Assembly: GCA_008704415.1 (NCBI GenBank)
Contig: VXIS01000205.1
Coordinates: forward strand, 24,016 to 88,015
DNA: 64,000 nucleotides
Direction: 5' to 3'
Source of the DNA: Sphaerosporella brunnea
Taxonomy: Eukaryota; Ascomycota; Pezizomycetes; Pezizales; Pyronemataceae
The first letter of the stretch is position 1, and every line of letters begins with the position of its first letter. The position numbers and the translations under genes were made by a program. The notes under the pieces are model-generated. The model saw only the letters and a list, made by a program, of their open reading frames with translations. It was not told where the DNA came from and searched no databases. Shown piece by piece: positions 54,489 to 63,779 of the stretch.

Positions 54489-56500
54489 CCTTCTCACGAA
54501 TCGCTGTTTGTAGACAGGCCTGGAGCACCACTCCGGGCCTGTTCACGTTATGCTGGATGCTTCGCATTAGGCCTCAGTGGCCATATCATCCGGGGTGGCC
54601 GGGTCCGTCGGCTTTGTGGTTTCTGGTGATTCATCGGCCTGTTTCCCGGTGGCCCTCTTGGACCTTGGGCTTATGCCGCAGTCCTTGCTGGTAGCGGTAT
54701 GGCTGCCCCCGAAATTTGGGCACTTTAGCCGGTCCTTCGAGTTGGCGCTGATCCCACCGGGATGTTTTTTTTTGCGTTCCTGGCAAGAGAGGACATCGCA
54801 TTTATGTTCGTTAGTGAGGTGGTTTTACTGCTGTAGGCGCACTTTTTCGTTTCCAAGATTTCCGCACGTTTCGGCCACGTGGCCCCAGCTGCAGCAGGTA
54901 GCGCAGAAGGACTCTGTGATTGACTTGATGTATGGCTCCGTCTTCAGGCGCTGACGTCCCAGGTAGGCCCCCGTGGTCAGCTGGCGAGCCACCTCACGCT
55001 TCTTTACGGCGAAGGTAACGTACGAAACTCTCGCGTACCCTTTTGCAAGCTGGCGTTGGACGGTCGTGGGGTTGCTCAGCCACCTGATTGCCTAGCGATT
55101 ACCAGACGATCATGAGGTCTTCCTTGAGTGTTTCCAGGCAGCCCAGGTATTCTTTCGTCGGAACTCGGTGGACTTTCACCCGCATCCATCCGAGGCTGGG
55201 CCCGAAGCCAATGATGCCAGGGTCAGTGCCAGGCGGCTGACGTCCTTGAAAACCGACGGTTGGGCTGCTGTGGTATAGTCGCTGGTGACCGTTCCGCATT
55301 GGTTGACTGATACTCTGGTGAGGATGAAGCCCACCTCATTGAGTGCTCGGTTAACGTTCAACGCGATGGACATGCCATACCGTTTCACCTCTGTGATCCT
55401 GCTGCTTTCACGCTCGAAAATGACTCGGCACGCGCTCTCGGGCCTGGGCTGATCCGTGCGGGTTAGTCCTTTCGCTCCTGGGCCCCCCGTGCCTATCGTT
55501 GCGGCCAATAGTGGACCAGGACCCGTCCTGGCGTTCCTTGATCGTGCCTTTGTTGACTACCGCTGCAAACGAGCTGGGTTTGGATACTGGTCTCTGCATT
55601 CCCTGGGGAGAAGTGGTCTCCGGCCTCTGTTGATCCGCCTTTGCCTTGGCACCCATAGGTCGCCTCGCGATCCGAGTGTCCTTACGCGGTGTGTGTTGTC
55701 GGCCGTTTGCCGCGGCGTGGGCGGAGTCTCTGAGGTGTTCTCCTTCAGGCTCCGGCTACCGATTTGATCGGCGGGTTAGGTCGCCCTCTCGGTTGCCAGT
55801 TCTGCAACCTGGAGGCGCATCTCTTCGTCTTTGTCTTCGTCGTCGCAGATTTGGGCCGGGGTTGGCGTGGGATACGTGGGTGTGAGGAGGGTGCGTGCTG
55901 CTTGCCGCCGCTATCCGCGGTAATGGTCTCCAGGATCTCCGTTCTGCTCAGCAGGGCGTTCTTCGCAATGGCGCACTCTGAAGCCTCGATCTTGGGTAGA
56001 TGGCCGCCAAGATAGCCTTAGTATTGTTTGTGGTACCTCGTTCGATTCCTTCATTCACGGCTTCAGGTTGGTACGTCTTACTTGGTGATGCTGAAATCAG
56101 GGACCCAGCGTAGCCGGATGAGCCTTGAAAGAAGGTGCGTCTGGCCCTGCGGATGTTTTCTGGCGTCATAGCAGTTGGTGCCAGAATGCGGTCCTCGTTA
56201 TCCCGCTCTTGCGCGGGGGTGCGCTCGGACGTGAAGTTTGGAAATGTTTCCACTCCTGGCCATCGTCGAGCCTGCCGTGGTGTGGTCTGTTCCCCCGCTT
56301 GTGGCGTGCGCGTAGGTTTGTGGAGTTGACCCCGCGTTGCCGTTCGGTGGTGCAACCCGAATCCGCAACTGACGCCGGGGTCGCGCCCCGCCCCCTGACT
56401 CAGTGCGGCCCTCGAACAGTCCAAAATTGCACCACCGACAGCAGAACTGCATTCATGGAGACACTCTACGTTCAATCTGGGCGTCAAGGTCCGCCGCCTG
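54489..56500 (-). pseudogene. LINE L8 ORF1 (Gag-like, zinc knuckles) with ORF2 start
   Basis: Minus-strand frames from about 56490 give a basic, disordered N-terminal part. They are followed by CRVIFERESSRITEVKRYGM and NVNRALNEVGFILTRVSV, then DPGIIGFGPSLGWMRVKVHR, the conserved core of Tad1-type ORF1 proteins that bind the element RNA. Next is CATCCSWGHVAETC (a complete CCHC knuckle) and KCPNFGGSHTATSKDC, a second knuckle whose second Cys is Phe. ORF1 ends ATEA with TAA overlapping an ATG (TAATG, 54565-54569). ORF2 starts there with MRSIQHNVNRPG and continues into the endonuclease across the composite hAT. Frameshifts and an internal stop inactivate it. Confidence 0.87.
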
Positions 56501-57036
56501 TCCTACCCAATTCGACGACCAAGACATCGCTCTGCACGTCGCCCAATCTTGTCGTCATCCTGGCGCCTGGCGTGTCTGGAAAACGGCGCGACACCAGCAA
56601 GCTGTGTCCTGGGAGTATAGTTGCGTGCCAATGGGCTGGCAGCCTTCGCGCTTTGCTCTCCCCTGAAGGTACCCCATGATCCTATGCCTCAATACCTACA
56701 CGTCAACCACTTCCAACAATACTTGGTACGTCACCCTGTCCTATCTCGAAGATATATCTACAAGTGGACGCGGAGAGTATGGCGTTGTGAAGCAGGGTAA
56801 ACACCTTACCGCCTCTCAACTGCTTCCAGTTGCTCATTCATCTTCCTCCCCCGCGTTGTTCCTTCCTCCCTTCCAGCACGTTCGACACCAAGCAAACCAA
56901 CGTCTTCCCGCAAACCCGCTTTCACACAGGCTCCACAATGGCGGCCAACCTTTCCCAAGCAGGAGGAGCGCAAGCATCAGAGTGAGCTGCGATACAGCGA
57001 GGCCCCCAAGATTGAGCGGTTTGAGGAAGACCCCAA
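56501..57036. other. Unassigned sequence before the TIM44 fragment
   Basis: The left part may be 5' UTR of LINE L8. The right part (up to 57036) could include upstream exon sequence of the TIM44 fragment, reading ELRYSEAPKIERFEEDPK just before the intron, but I cannot match that to TIM44 with confidence. Confidence 0.4.
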
Positions 57037-57667
57037 GTATGCTCCCTACTGTTTCAACGTCCCAGCTTTATGGCTAACATCCTCCCAGGGCCAGTGTGGA
57101 TGTAGCTCATGCAGTCCCTCTTCAACGTGCGCAAGAACCTTAACGAGTCGGAGGAACCCATGCATCGAGGCTGGCCGCAATATCGCTGACCGCTTCGCGC
57201 GGGTGCTTCGCCGTGAACGGGACCGCCATGGTCATGCGCGAGATTGACCCTAACTTCCAGCCCGAGCCCTTCCTGCGTGAGCTGCGCGAATACATCATCC
57301 TCCCCCGGGTCCTCGACGCCTACGTGAAGGGCGATTTCAACACTCTCGAAGCCTGACTGTCTGATGGTCGACGCCGCTGCAACCAAGCAATACACTACAA
57401 CCTGGCTCATGTTGGACAGAACGCTCCTGGACATCAGAAACGTCCATGTTCTTCAGCCGCGTATCCTGGGCCCGGGCGATACGCCGGTATTCATCATCAC
57501 CTACAAGACCAACGAAGTACAGGTATACCGCTCCCTAAAGACGAAGGAGCATCGAAAGCAAGGTGCAGAGGGTCACCTACGCCATTGGCATTGCGCGAGG
57601 TTGCAACCCCGAGACAAACGGATGGCTTTTGATTGAGCTGCAGAACAGTGCGAGAGACTTCAACTAG
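57037..57667 (+). pseudogene. TIM44: TIM44 C-terminal fragment, frameshifted, with intron
   Basis: TIM44 anchors Hsp70 to the TIM23 import channel of the mitochondrial inner membrane. The plus strand reads LMQSLFNVRKNLNESEEP; then NIADRFARV and FAVNGTAMVMREIDPNFQPE in changing frames; FLRELREYIILPRVLDAYVK; KQYTTTWLM; RTLLDIRNVHVLQPRILGPG and DTPVFIITYKTNEVQVYRS; and VTYAIGIARGCNPETNGWLL to IELQNSARDFN and a stop. The order and residues follow the TIM44 C-terminal domain (ESENP, EPFLRELREYI, VLDAYVKGD, LDIRGV, DPGD.PVFIVT, NPET.GW.LIELQ), closest in my reading to filamentous ascomycetes. At 57037-57088 lies a GTATGC...GCTAAC...CAG intron of 52 bp. At least four frame changes and two stops rule out function. 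The N-terminal half is missing. Confidence 0.85.
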
Positions 57668-58087
57668 ATATAAGCCTTGTCGGGCGTTGTTTCGTTTACA
57701 TGCTTGCTTACCCCTACCTCGACATCGCCTGGAAACCCCCCCCCCCCCGCCGAACCCGTACTTTGGTCAGAAGTTCGGACGACTTCACCAAGCGGCTGCA
57801 GGCAGAGCTTCTTTCAGTTCAAGATACAGATTCCTCGCCGTGCAAGGCCCACCAGGCTGTTGCAGAAATCAGCAAGCCAAAGCCTCGAGGGTCTATAGAC
57901 AGTCATCAGCACTGTGGCAGTGCTCGCTAGGTGGCCGGCTGCACTCCCACCTATAATACACCTCACGTTTCGGTTTGGCGTAGAGCATGGTGTGCAGACC
58001 ACGTCCTGTCCTGCAATTATGCTGCTAGAAGGGGCCACGGGATGAGATGCAAAAGTTGTTCACTCGGCAGGCGACAGGCGCCCTACC
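57668..58087. other. No recognised gene; C-run
   Basis: It contains a run of 13 C at 57736-57748. A frame reading DDFTKRLQAELLSVQDTD is too short to assign. The right edge CTACC is the target duplication of Copia2. Confidence 0.45.
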
Positions 58088-58258
58088 TGTTGAGACATAG
58101 AGTATGACTCTCTGGTGGATCCGAGTATGAACTAGTGATATATTCGTGCTCTTTTCTGCCTCCTAAGGGAGCAGCAACTCGCACTTAGCTATGTACCTTG
58201 CAATATATCTCTTCTACCTACGTTCTTCGTGTCCACTGCGTGAAACCTATTGTCAACA
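58088..58258 (+). repeat. Copia2 5' LTR
   Basis: TG...CA ends and the GGTTATGAGCCC primer site immediately downstream. Nearly identical to 59350-59520. Confidence 0.95.
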
Positions 58259-58399
58259 GGTTATGAGCCCGGCGCTACGACTTCACTAAGAACAGACAAC
58301 TCCAGGAAGAGACGCGACGACGACGGTCGACACAGGCGCCGCTGCAGAAGCGCAGACCCGAAAACAAGCCGCGACAAGGTCGGAAAACGAGCTGCTATT

Positions 58400-58800
58400 G
58401 ACAGGTTTGAGCAGCGCGGACCCTGATGTTGTGGGGGTTAAGAGAACTGGAGCTTTCTTGCGGACGGCGCAAACGCAAGTGGAATTCGCTCAACAAGACC
58501 CTGAGGTTGTGGGAGTTAAGACAACTGGAGCTTGGAGGATCGCCTGCGATTTTAGCTCACCGACAGCCTGAAGTTGTGTGGGTCAGGCCAACTGGAGCTT
58601 GGACGATCGCTTGCAGACCGAAAGGAAGCGAGTATAGCTGGGCCTAAGACAACTGGATCTTGGAGAATCTTTTCGACGGCTCGGAAGAGAAACGGTTTTA
58701 GCTCGTCAAAGGAGCTTGGAGGATCGTTTGCGGACCGATAAGAAACGACTCTACTACAACGAGAACGCTTTGCCCAACCTTTAACGCAACGAATTGGAGC
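58400..58800 (+). repeat. Leader repeats of Copia2, ~80-bp degenerate units
   Basis: TTAAGACAACTGGAGCTTGG and GAGGATCGCCTGCG-like blocks recur about four times. The same units occur in Copia3 at about 60840-61090. They lie in the untranslated leader. Confidence 0.75.
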
Positions 58801-58864
58801 TGCTACGATTCCAGGCAAAAGGGGGAGTGATGGGGGAGCCCACGTTTATCTACGTCGGATTGGG

Positions 58865-59307
58865 ATGATAGGGGAGCCGACGTTTACCTACATCAGATTG
58901 GTGATTCGGCGCGACCGCGGAAACCGTCATATCTGGATATCTCAGACAGCGTATATAACGGAAGTCCTGACCAGATTCGGAATGGAGGATAGTTCGAGGA
59001 AGATGTCACCAACTGGCGGCCCCACGAGCGATGTGACGACAAAGAAGCATGCGGCCAAGACTTATATCAGCAGGCAATCGGCAGTCTCTTAAATGCGGCC
59101 ATTGGAAGCAGACTGGACATCGCATATGCAGAAAAGAATGCGACGAGAAACCTGACGATTCGCCACCATGCTTTGGAATCTGGCGATCTCACGTTGGAAC
59201 ACGTCACCAGTCAAGAGAACTTGGCCGACGGCTTGACGAAGTCGCTGAGATCTGTCAAACACGCGGCATTCGTCAAAGCGATGGGATTGACGGCTTTGGG
59301 ACACTAG
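58865..59307 (+). pseudogene. Copia2 RT-RNase H deletion remnant
   Basis: The frame from 58865 reads TFTYIRLVIRRDRGNRHIWI and SQTAYITEVLTRFGMEDSS, the part of copia reverse transcriptase after the catalytic centre (LGLEI.RDR....I..SQ..YI...L.RFGM). A shifted frame gives QAIGSLLNAAIGSRLDIAYA and then jumps straight to RNLTIRHHALESGDLTLEHV and SQENLADGLTKSLRSVKHAA, the end of RNase H, closing at TAG 59305-59307. About 100 residues of RNase H are deleted between the two. The YVDD motif is absent. The element could move only with help from a complete copia copy. Confidence 0.9.
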
Positions 59308-59349
59308 AAGGCATATAGGAATAGATAGTTCATGTTCGGATATGGGAAG

Positions 59350-59520
59350 TGTTGAGACATAGAGTATGACTCTCTGGTAGATCCGAGTATGAACTAGCGA
59401 TATATTAGTGCTCGTTTCTGCCTCTTAAGGGAGCAGCAACTCGCACTTAGCTATGTACCTTGCAATATATCTCTTCTACCTACCTTCTTAGTGTCCACTG
59501 CGTGAAACCTATTGTCAACA
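59350..59520 (+). repeat. Copia2 3' LTR
   Basis: TGTTGAGACATAGAG to ATTGTCAACA, preceded by the purine tract GGGAAG. The LTR is intact. Confidence 0.95.
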
Positions 59521-60481
59521 CTGCCCACGTCCACCCTGGTACCACTCAGCTGCGAAGCCGGTCTTGACACTGTCCTGAATCGCCGCAGGTGACGCTTCGC
59601 AAACAGACTTCTAGCCACTCCGGGAAGCAATGGAGCAGGTGACACAACTCCTGCTCCACTTCATCAGCGGCCACTCATTCGGTGACCCTATGCCAACGTC
59701 CTCACCGACCACCCTGATGGGTAAGCTGGCAGCCACCAACCGAAGACTGTGGAGCCTACCACGCCCTCCGTCCTGAAAACGCGCCGTACTAGATCGAGAC
59801 GCGGCCCCAACAACCGCTATCGTTCACCAAGAACCCACTGACAACACGATTGCAGTCTACTCCAGCGGAGAATGGCCACTGCGGGGGTGACCCAAGTCGA
59901 TGTGGAACTGAACAGGTGGAGGAAAGCCTCTGCCTTCATCAGCGCAAACAAAAACGCCTACGACGCGGAGCTATTTCGCATTGCGCCTGGCTCGAACTGG
60001 CACTGTCCAATGCTACTGCCCAGAACAGCCCAACAGGATGCGTTCGACTATTCACGGACGCGCAGGCGGCGCTAAAACGGCTGCAACATAGTGCACCGCG
60101 AGGGCTACTTCCACGCACCGTCCGTGTGGAGGCATCGCTCAAGGCTCTGGGACCGCTGGCTACCAGATGTCCTGGGCAACCAGCTGGAAGACCAGTTCGC
60201 AAAGGAGGCAGCAACCAGATACAGCAAGCCCCTAGTGGACGACCTCATCGGCACTGCCTCTCTGGCCGCCGTTGCAGGCAGCGTCTTCCCCGTGGAACGG
60301 CCAGATTGGGACGCTTGTCTCCTCAAGCACTGCAGGTCCAAAGCCTCCGACAGCCGATCCACGAGGTCCAACCGCGTGGCAGCCTAGGCACCAAAAACAG
60401 TAGCCTCACGCTTCTACCAGCTGAGTCTGAATCAGGCACCGACCGCCCCCTATCTCCTGCGAACGGGGCCAGACCCGCAGC
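59521..60481 (+). mobile_element. LINE fragment (L9), RNase H region, between two copia copies
   Basis: The coding trace is LNRWRKASAFISANKNAYDA, ELFRIAPG, then CVRLFTDAQAALKRLQHSAP and TVRVEASLKALG (RNase H with DAQAAL). NQLEDQFAKEAATRYSKPLV and, near the end, SRFYQLSLNQAPTAPYLL-like sequence lead toward the tail domain. These lie in three frames. The copy is cut at 60481 by the LTR of Copia3. The 3' UTR and zinc tail are missing, and neither end shows a target duplication. Confidence 0.82.
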
Positions 60482-60626
60482 TGTTGAGACATGGAGTATG
60501 ACTCTCTGGTAGATCCGAGTCTGAACCAGTGACGCACTGGTGCTCGTTTCTGCCTCATAAGGAGCAGCAACTCGCACTTAGCTCTGTACCTTCAATATGT
60601 GTCTTCTACAAAGCCTATCGTCAACA
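60482..60626 (+). repeat. Copia3 5' LTR
   Basis: TGTTGAGACATGGAGTATGA to CTATCGTCAACA. Lacks about 25 bp near its 3' end compared with the 171-bp LTRs. Confidence 0.92.
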
Positions 60627-61149
60627 GGTTATGAGCCCGGCGCTACGGCTTCGATAAGAACAGACAACCCCAGGAAGAGACGCGACGACGAGGGTCGATA
60701 CGAAGCGCCGCTGCAGAAGCGCACACCCGCAAAGAGAAGTCACGACAAGGTCGGCAAACAAGATGCCATTCCACAAGTTTGAGCAACGTGGCCTGACAGT
60801 TGTCGGTATATATAGGCGGAGCTGCGGCGGAGAAGCTTGGGCAGCCGGAAGCCTGAGTTGTGGGCTAAAGGCAACTAGAGCTTGGAGGATCGCCTGCGGA
60901 TATGAGAGCGCGATCTTAGCTCACCCAAAGCCGGAAGTTGTGGGCATAAGACAACTGGATCTTGAAGGCTTGTCCGACGGATCGGAAGAGAACTGGGTTT
61001 AGCTTGGCAATGGGATCGGTTCGAGGAACCAGAAAAGTAGCGGTTTTAGCTCAGCGAAGGAGCTTGGAGGATCGTTTACGGACCGAAAAGAAACGACGGT
61101 AGCTCCCCGAAACCCCGAGATCTGCAGACCGCCAAGAACAAAGGACAAC

Positions 61150-61758
61150 ATGGCGACGCAGACAGTAGTTCCATTGCTCCAGGGCGACAACTACCCGGTG
61201 TGGGTGAGAGCTATGAAACGTCAGCTGCGGCGAGCAGGACTGTACGACTTGATAAATAGCAACCGAAAGCAACTTGAAGGCCACTGCAGCGATGTGTGAC
61301 GCAGCTGGTACCGTCATCGACGACAGGTTGATGGCTACTATCATCTATGAAGGCCTACCAGACGACGGGCATTGGACTCAGCTGCGGACCGAAATCCTGG
61401 ATATGACAGATGCCGACGACTGCGGTTTGACAAAGATCCTGAACCGAATGAAGCAATGTGCGTGAGCAATACCTGCTTGGAAGGTGGTAGCAGCGACGGA
61501 AGCGGCACCTACCACGAACGCGGCAGGAGCCACGGATACGGTGTTGTATGCGAAGCGAGAACCAGGAAAGACTTCGCAAGGACCGAAAGGCACAGAACCT
61601 ACTTGCGGGAGTTGCGGAGAGAAAGGCCACATCAGACGCTTCTGCAGACGCTTCTGCACCGAGAAAACGAAAGCCCAAGACAAGACCCACGCAACTGAGC
61701 CGAGCCGGAATGACGCGATGTCCGAAGCCAAAGCAGTGGAGGCATCGATCATCTGCTG
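61150..61758 (+). pseudogene. Copia3 gag with zinc knuckle
   Basis: ATG 61150 opens ATQTVVPLLQGDNYPVWVRA and MKRQLRRAGLYDLI, the typical start of copia Gag (a G.NY..W...M...L...GL motif). A frame change leads to DDRLMATIIYEGLPDDGHWT and QLRTEILDMTDADDCGLTKI, then a stop. A further frame from 61484 has an Ala/Thr-rich linker and CGSCGEKGHIRRFC, a CCHC zinc knuckle. Gag forms the particle that packages element RNA. Three frames and stops mean it is inactive. It directly precedes the coiled-coil frame at 61759, where pol would be expected. Confidence 0.87.
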
Positions 61759-62800
61759 ATGGCATCCCAATATAAACCGCTGCCGGACACGATGAAAGCG
61801 ACCACGGTGACGACTACTGGTCCCCGCATCCCGGCGCTGGTTTTCCTAAAGCGCGATGACGTCTTGACGGAGACGTCAATGGCTAGAGAGAGATCCGCTA
61901 TCGCAAAGAAGAGAGCAGCGTTGACTGCAGAAAGAGCTGCCGTCGCCGAAGAGGGAGTCTGTTTGGCCAATGCAAGAGCTCCTTTTGCAAAAGAGAGAGA
62001 TTCTGTTGTGAGAAGGAGCACTGGCTACAGCCAGCGGACGGAGCTGGACGAAGCGGCAATCAGAGCTTCTTTTGTCAAATGGAGGGACCAAGAGAATGCG
62101 TCTTTTGACGACAAGAGAGCTGGATACGAAACTCAGATGAAGCGGGAGACAGCCTCTTTCACCGAAGAGATCCTCGGCGGTGAGAGACAGACTGAGTTGG
62201 ATTTGCGGACAAGAATGCTCAGTTCGCCAAAAAAATGGGAGCCGAAGTAGATACGGTTTCGCCGAAGACAGAGCTCATTTCGACAAAGAGCAGGTGTGAG
62301 CTGCGTCTACTGGAAAGACAGATGGACATGGAAGTCGGACAACGCAGGGAAAGAGGAGGAAAGCTACTCTTGAAGAGAGAGAGCGGAAGAGCGCTTCTGT
62401 CACCGAAGAGAGAGAGCGGAAGAGCTCTTCTTTGGCTTTGCCGAGCAGAGAGCAGCTGTCGCCGAAAAGGGAACAGGATGCCAAAGGCATAGAGGGAAGG
62501 AGAAAGCTTCCTTTGACGACGACAGAGCTTCTTTGGCCGCACACAGAACCGGATACGAGAAGCAGCAAAAGCAGCAAGAGCCAAACGCGGAGGTGCTTTC
62601 GCCGAATGGGCACAGAGGGAGAGAACTAGCTTCGGCGACGACAAAGGTTGTTTCACCAACAAAAGAAAAGCGCAGGAAAGCTGCTTTCACCGTCAAACGA
62701 GATGCTTTTGCAGAGCAGAGCGAAGATCTGGATAGCGACGATGCTGAGGGAACGGTAGACAATGGTGGAATTTTATTCACACTCAACCTCCACAACACAC
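61759..62800 (+). pseudogene. Unknown gene predicted to be coiled coil, repeated RA.FA.ER pattern
   Basis: The open frame 61759-62250 reads RERSAIAKKRAALTAERAAV and APFAKERDSVVRR, then IRASFVKWRDQENASFDDKR and GYETQMKRETASFTEE. After a frame change the same style goes on (EELFFGFAEQRAAVAEKG, EKASFDDDRASLAAHRTGYE) to KAAFTVKRDAFAEQSEDLDS and an acidic end near 62760. The repeated unit is roughly A-S-F-x-x-x-R-x-x-Y/E, highly charged and helical, as in a long coiled coil. At least three frameshifts break it. It starts one base after the end of Copia3 gag, in the place of pol. I do not recognise a family; it may be a host gene fragment or a repeat-expanded retroelement frame. Confidence 0.45.
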
Positions 62801-62843
62801 CCTGCCGTCAAGCTATCAGCCACCCACCGCTTTCTCAGACAAC

Positions 62844-63439
62844 ATGGCGCATCTTCTGAATGCCTTTGATACACGAACAAAGACTCACGACTGGATGACC
62901 CTCCTGGCATACCTTCATGAGCAGGTTGGGCCAGAACCGAACCTCAAAATTTGCACCAAGCCAGTCACCTATACCAATGGACATGTCAAGCAAGCATATT
63001 TAGATGCAGTAAAAGGCACCCCAGAATTTTCCGACAACTGCCACACTCTCTCCACAGCATTGAAGGAGTACAGCGCTAAGTGGGGCACGGTGTTCATATT
63101 CATCGTTAATCTGGACCTGGCAGTGGAAAAAAAAAGCGAGACAACGAAAAGGCGGAAACAGAAAAGCAAGACGACGAACAGGCAGAACGTGATTCAAACT
63201 GGCATGCATTTTTGGTTTGCATGAAGAATAAGGAGGTTGGCATCTATTACCCAAGCTATGTTGCCAAAGCAAGAACACACGTGCACAGCATGGGAAGTAT
63301 GAAGTTGGTGGCGGCGTTTCTACATATAATGACACACAACAAGAAGCCATCGAAACTGACAGGGAATGTTTTTGTGTCAGGTGGCGGAAATGATGGAACG
63401 AAATGTAATCATATGAGCAGACTGTGGCTGATTGATTAG
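62844..63439 (+). CDS. Uncharacterised ~198-residue frame with A-run frameshift
   Basis: ATG 62844 in a good context (ACAACATGG) opens HLLNAFDTRTKTHDWMTLLA and continues through EPNLKICTKPVTYTNGHVKQ and FSDNCHTLSTALKEYSAKWG. At a run of nine A (63127-63135) the frame changes. Downstream a second frame reads KRDNEKAETEKQDDEQAERD, then SNWHAFLVCMKNKEVGIYYP and ends GTKCNHMSRLWLID at 63439. The two halves look like one protein with a charged linker, so one base gained or lost in the A run, real or a sequencing error, would explain the break. No signal peptide or known domain is seen. Local composition resembles coding sequence more than its surroundings do. Confidence 0.45.
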
Positions 63440-63579
63440 CTGATTGCACAGGAAGACCGTAACATTGGGAACTGGGAGGCACTGGGTTGGGACACATACC
63501 GGCCAAATTGATGTATATACACTGGAAATGAGTTGTCTTTCTGGATTTGAAGCAATTTTGATACGGCAGCTTCATAGAA

Positions 63580-63720
63580 TCTCCCGCATGTCCACCCTAC
63601 AAGACGACCATCCAAGAGAGGATAAATTTGATTAGAGGAGAAGAAAGAGCATCCTGTGATGCACTATATTTGCCAGTTTGAGATCATTCCATTGAGGGTA
63701 AAAGCTTCCAGCGATTTTTT
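63580..63720. repeat. Repeat J, copy 3
   Basis: GGATAAATTTGATTAGAGGA, GCACTATATTTGCCAGTTTG and GATCATTCCATTGAGGGTAA match the two J copies at 4690-5040 in order and orientation. Confidence 0.65.
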
Positions 63721-63779
63721 TCTCGAGGAAGCCACACTGCCCACGCTGCGCAATCCCACCGCACAACCATCTGTAACAA

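Larger units (their letters stand above)
58088..59520 (+). mobile_element. Copia2, internal deletion derivative with both LTRs
   Basis: Two 171-bp LTRs (58088-58258 and 59350-59520) run TGTTGAGACATAGAGTATGA to CTATTGTCAACA and differ at about seven positions. They bracket 1.09 kb. GGTTATGAGCCC follows the 5' LTR as primer site and GGGAAG precedes the 3' LTR as polypurine tract. The flanks CTACC (58083-58087) and CTGCC (59521-59525) match at 4 of 5. Gag, protease and integrase are gone. Confidence 0.93.
60482..61760 (+). mobile_element. Copia3, 5' part only (LTR, leader, gag)
   Basis: The LTR at 60482-60626 (145 bp, with internal deletions relative to Copia2) is followed by GGTTATGAGCCCGGCGCTAC and a leader like that of Copia2. 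A gag gene begins at 61150. Downstream there is no protease, integrase or second LTR in the window. The sequence after gag is unrelated to copia. Confidence 0.88.
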
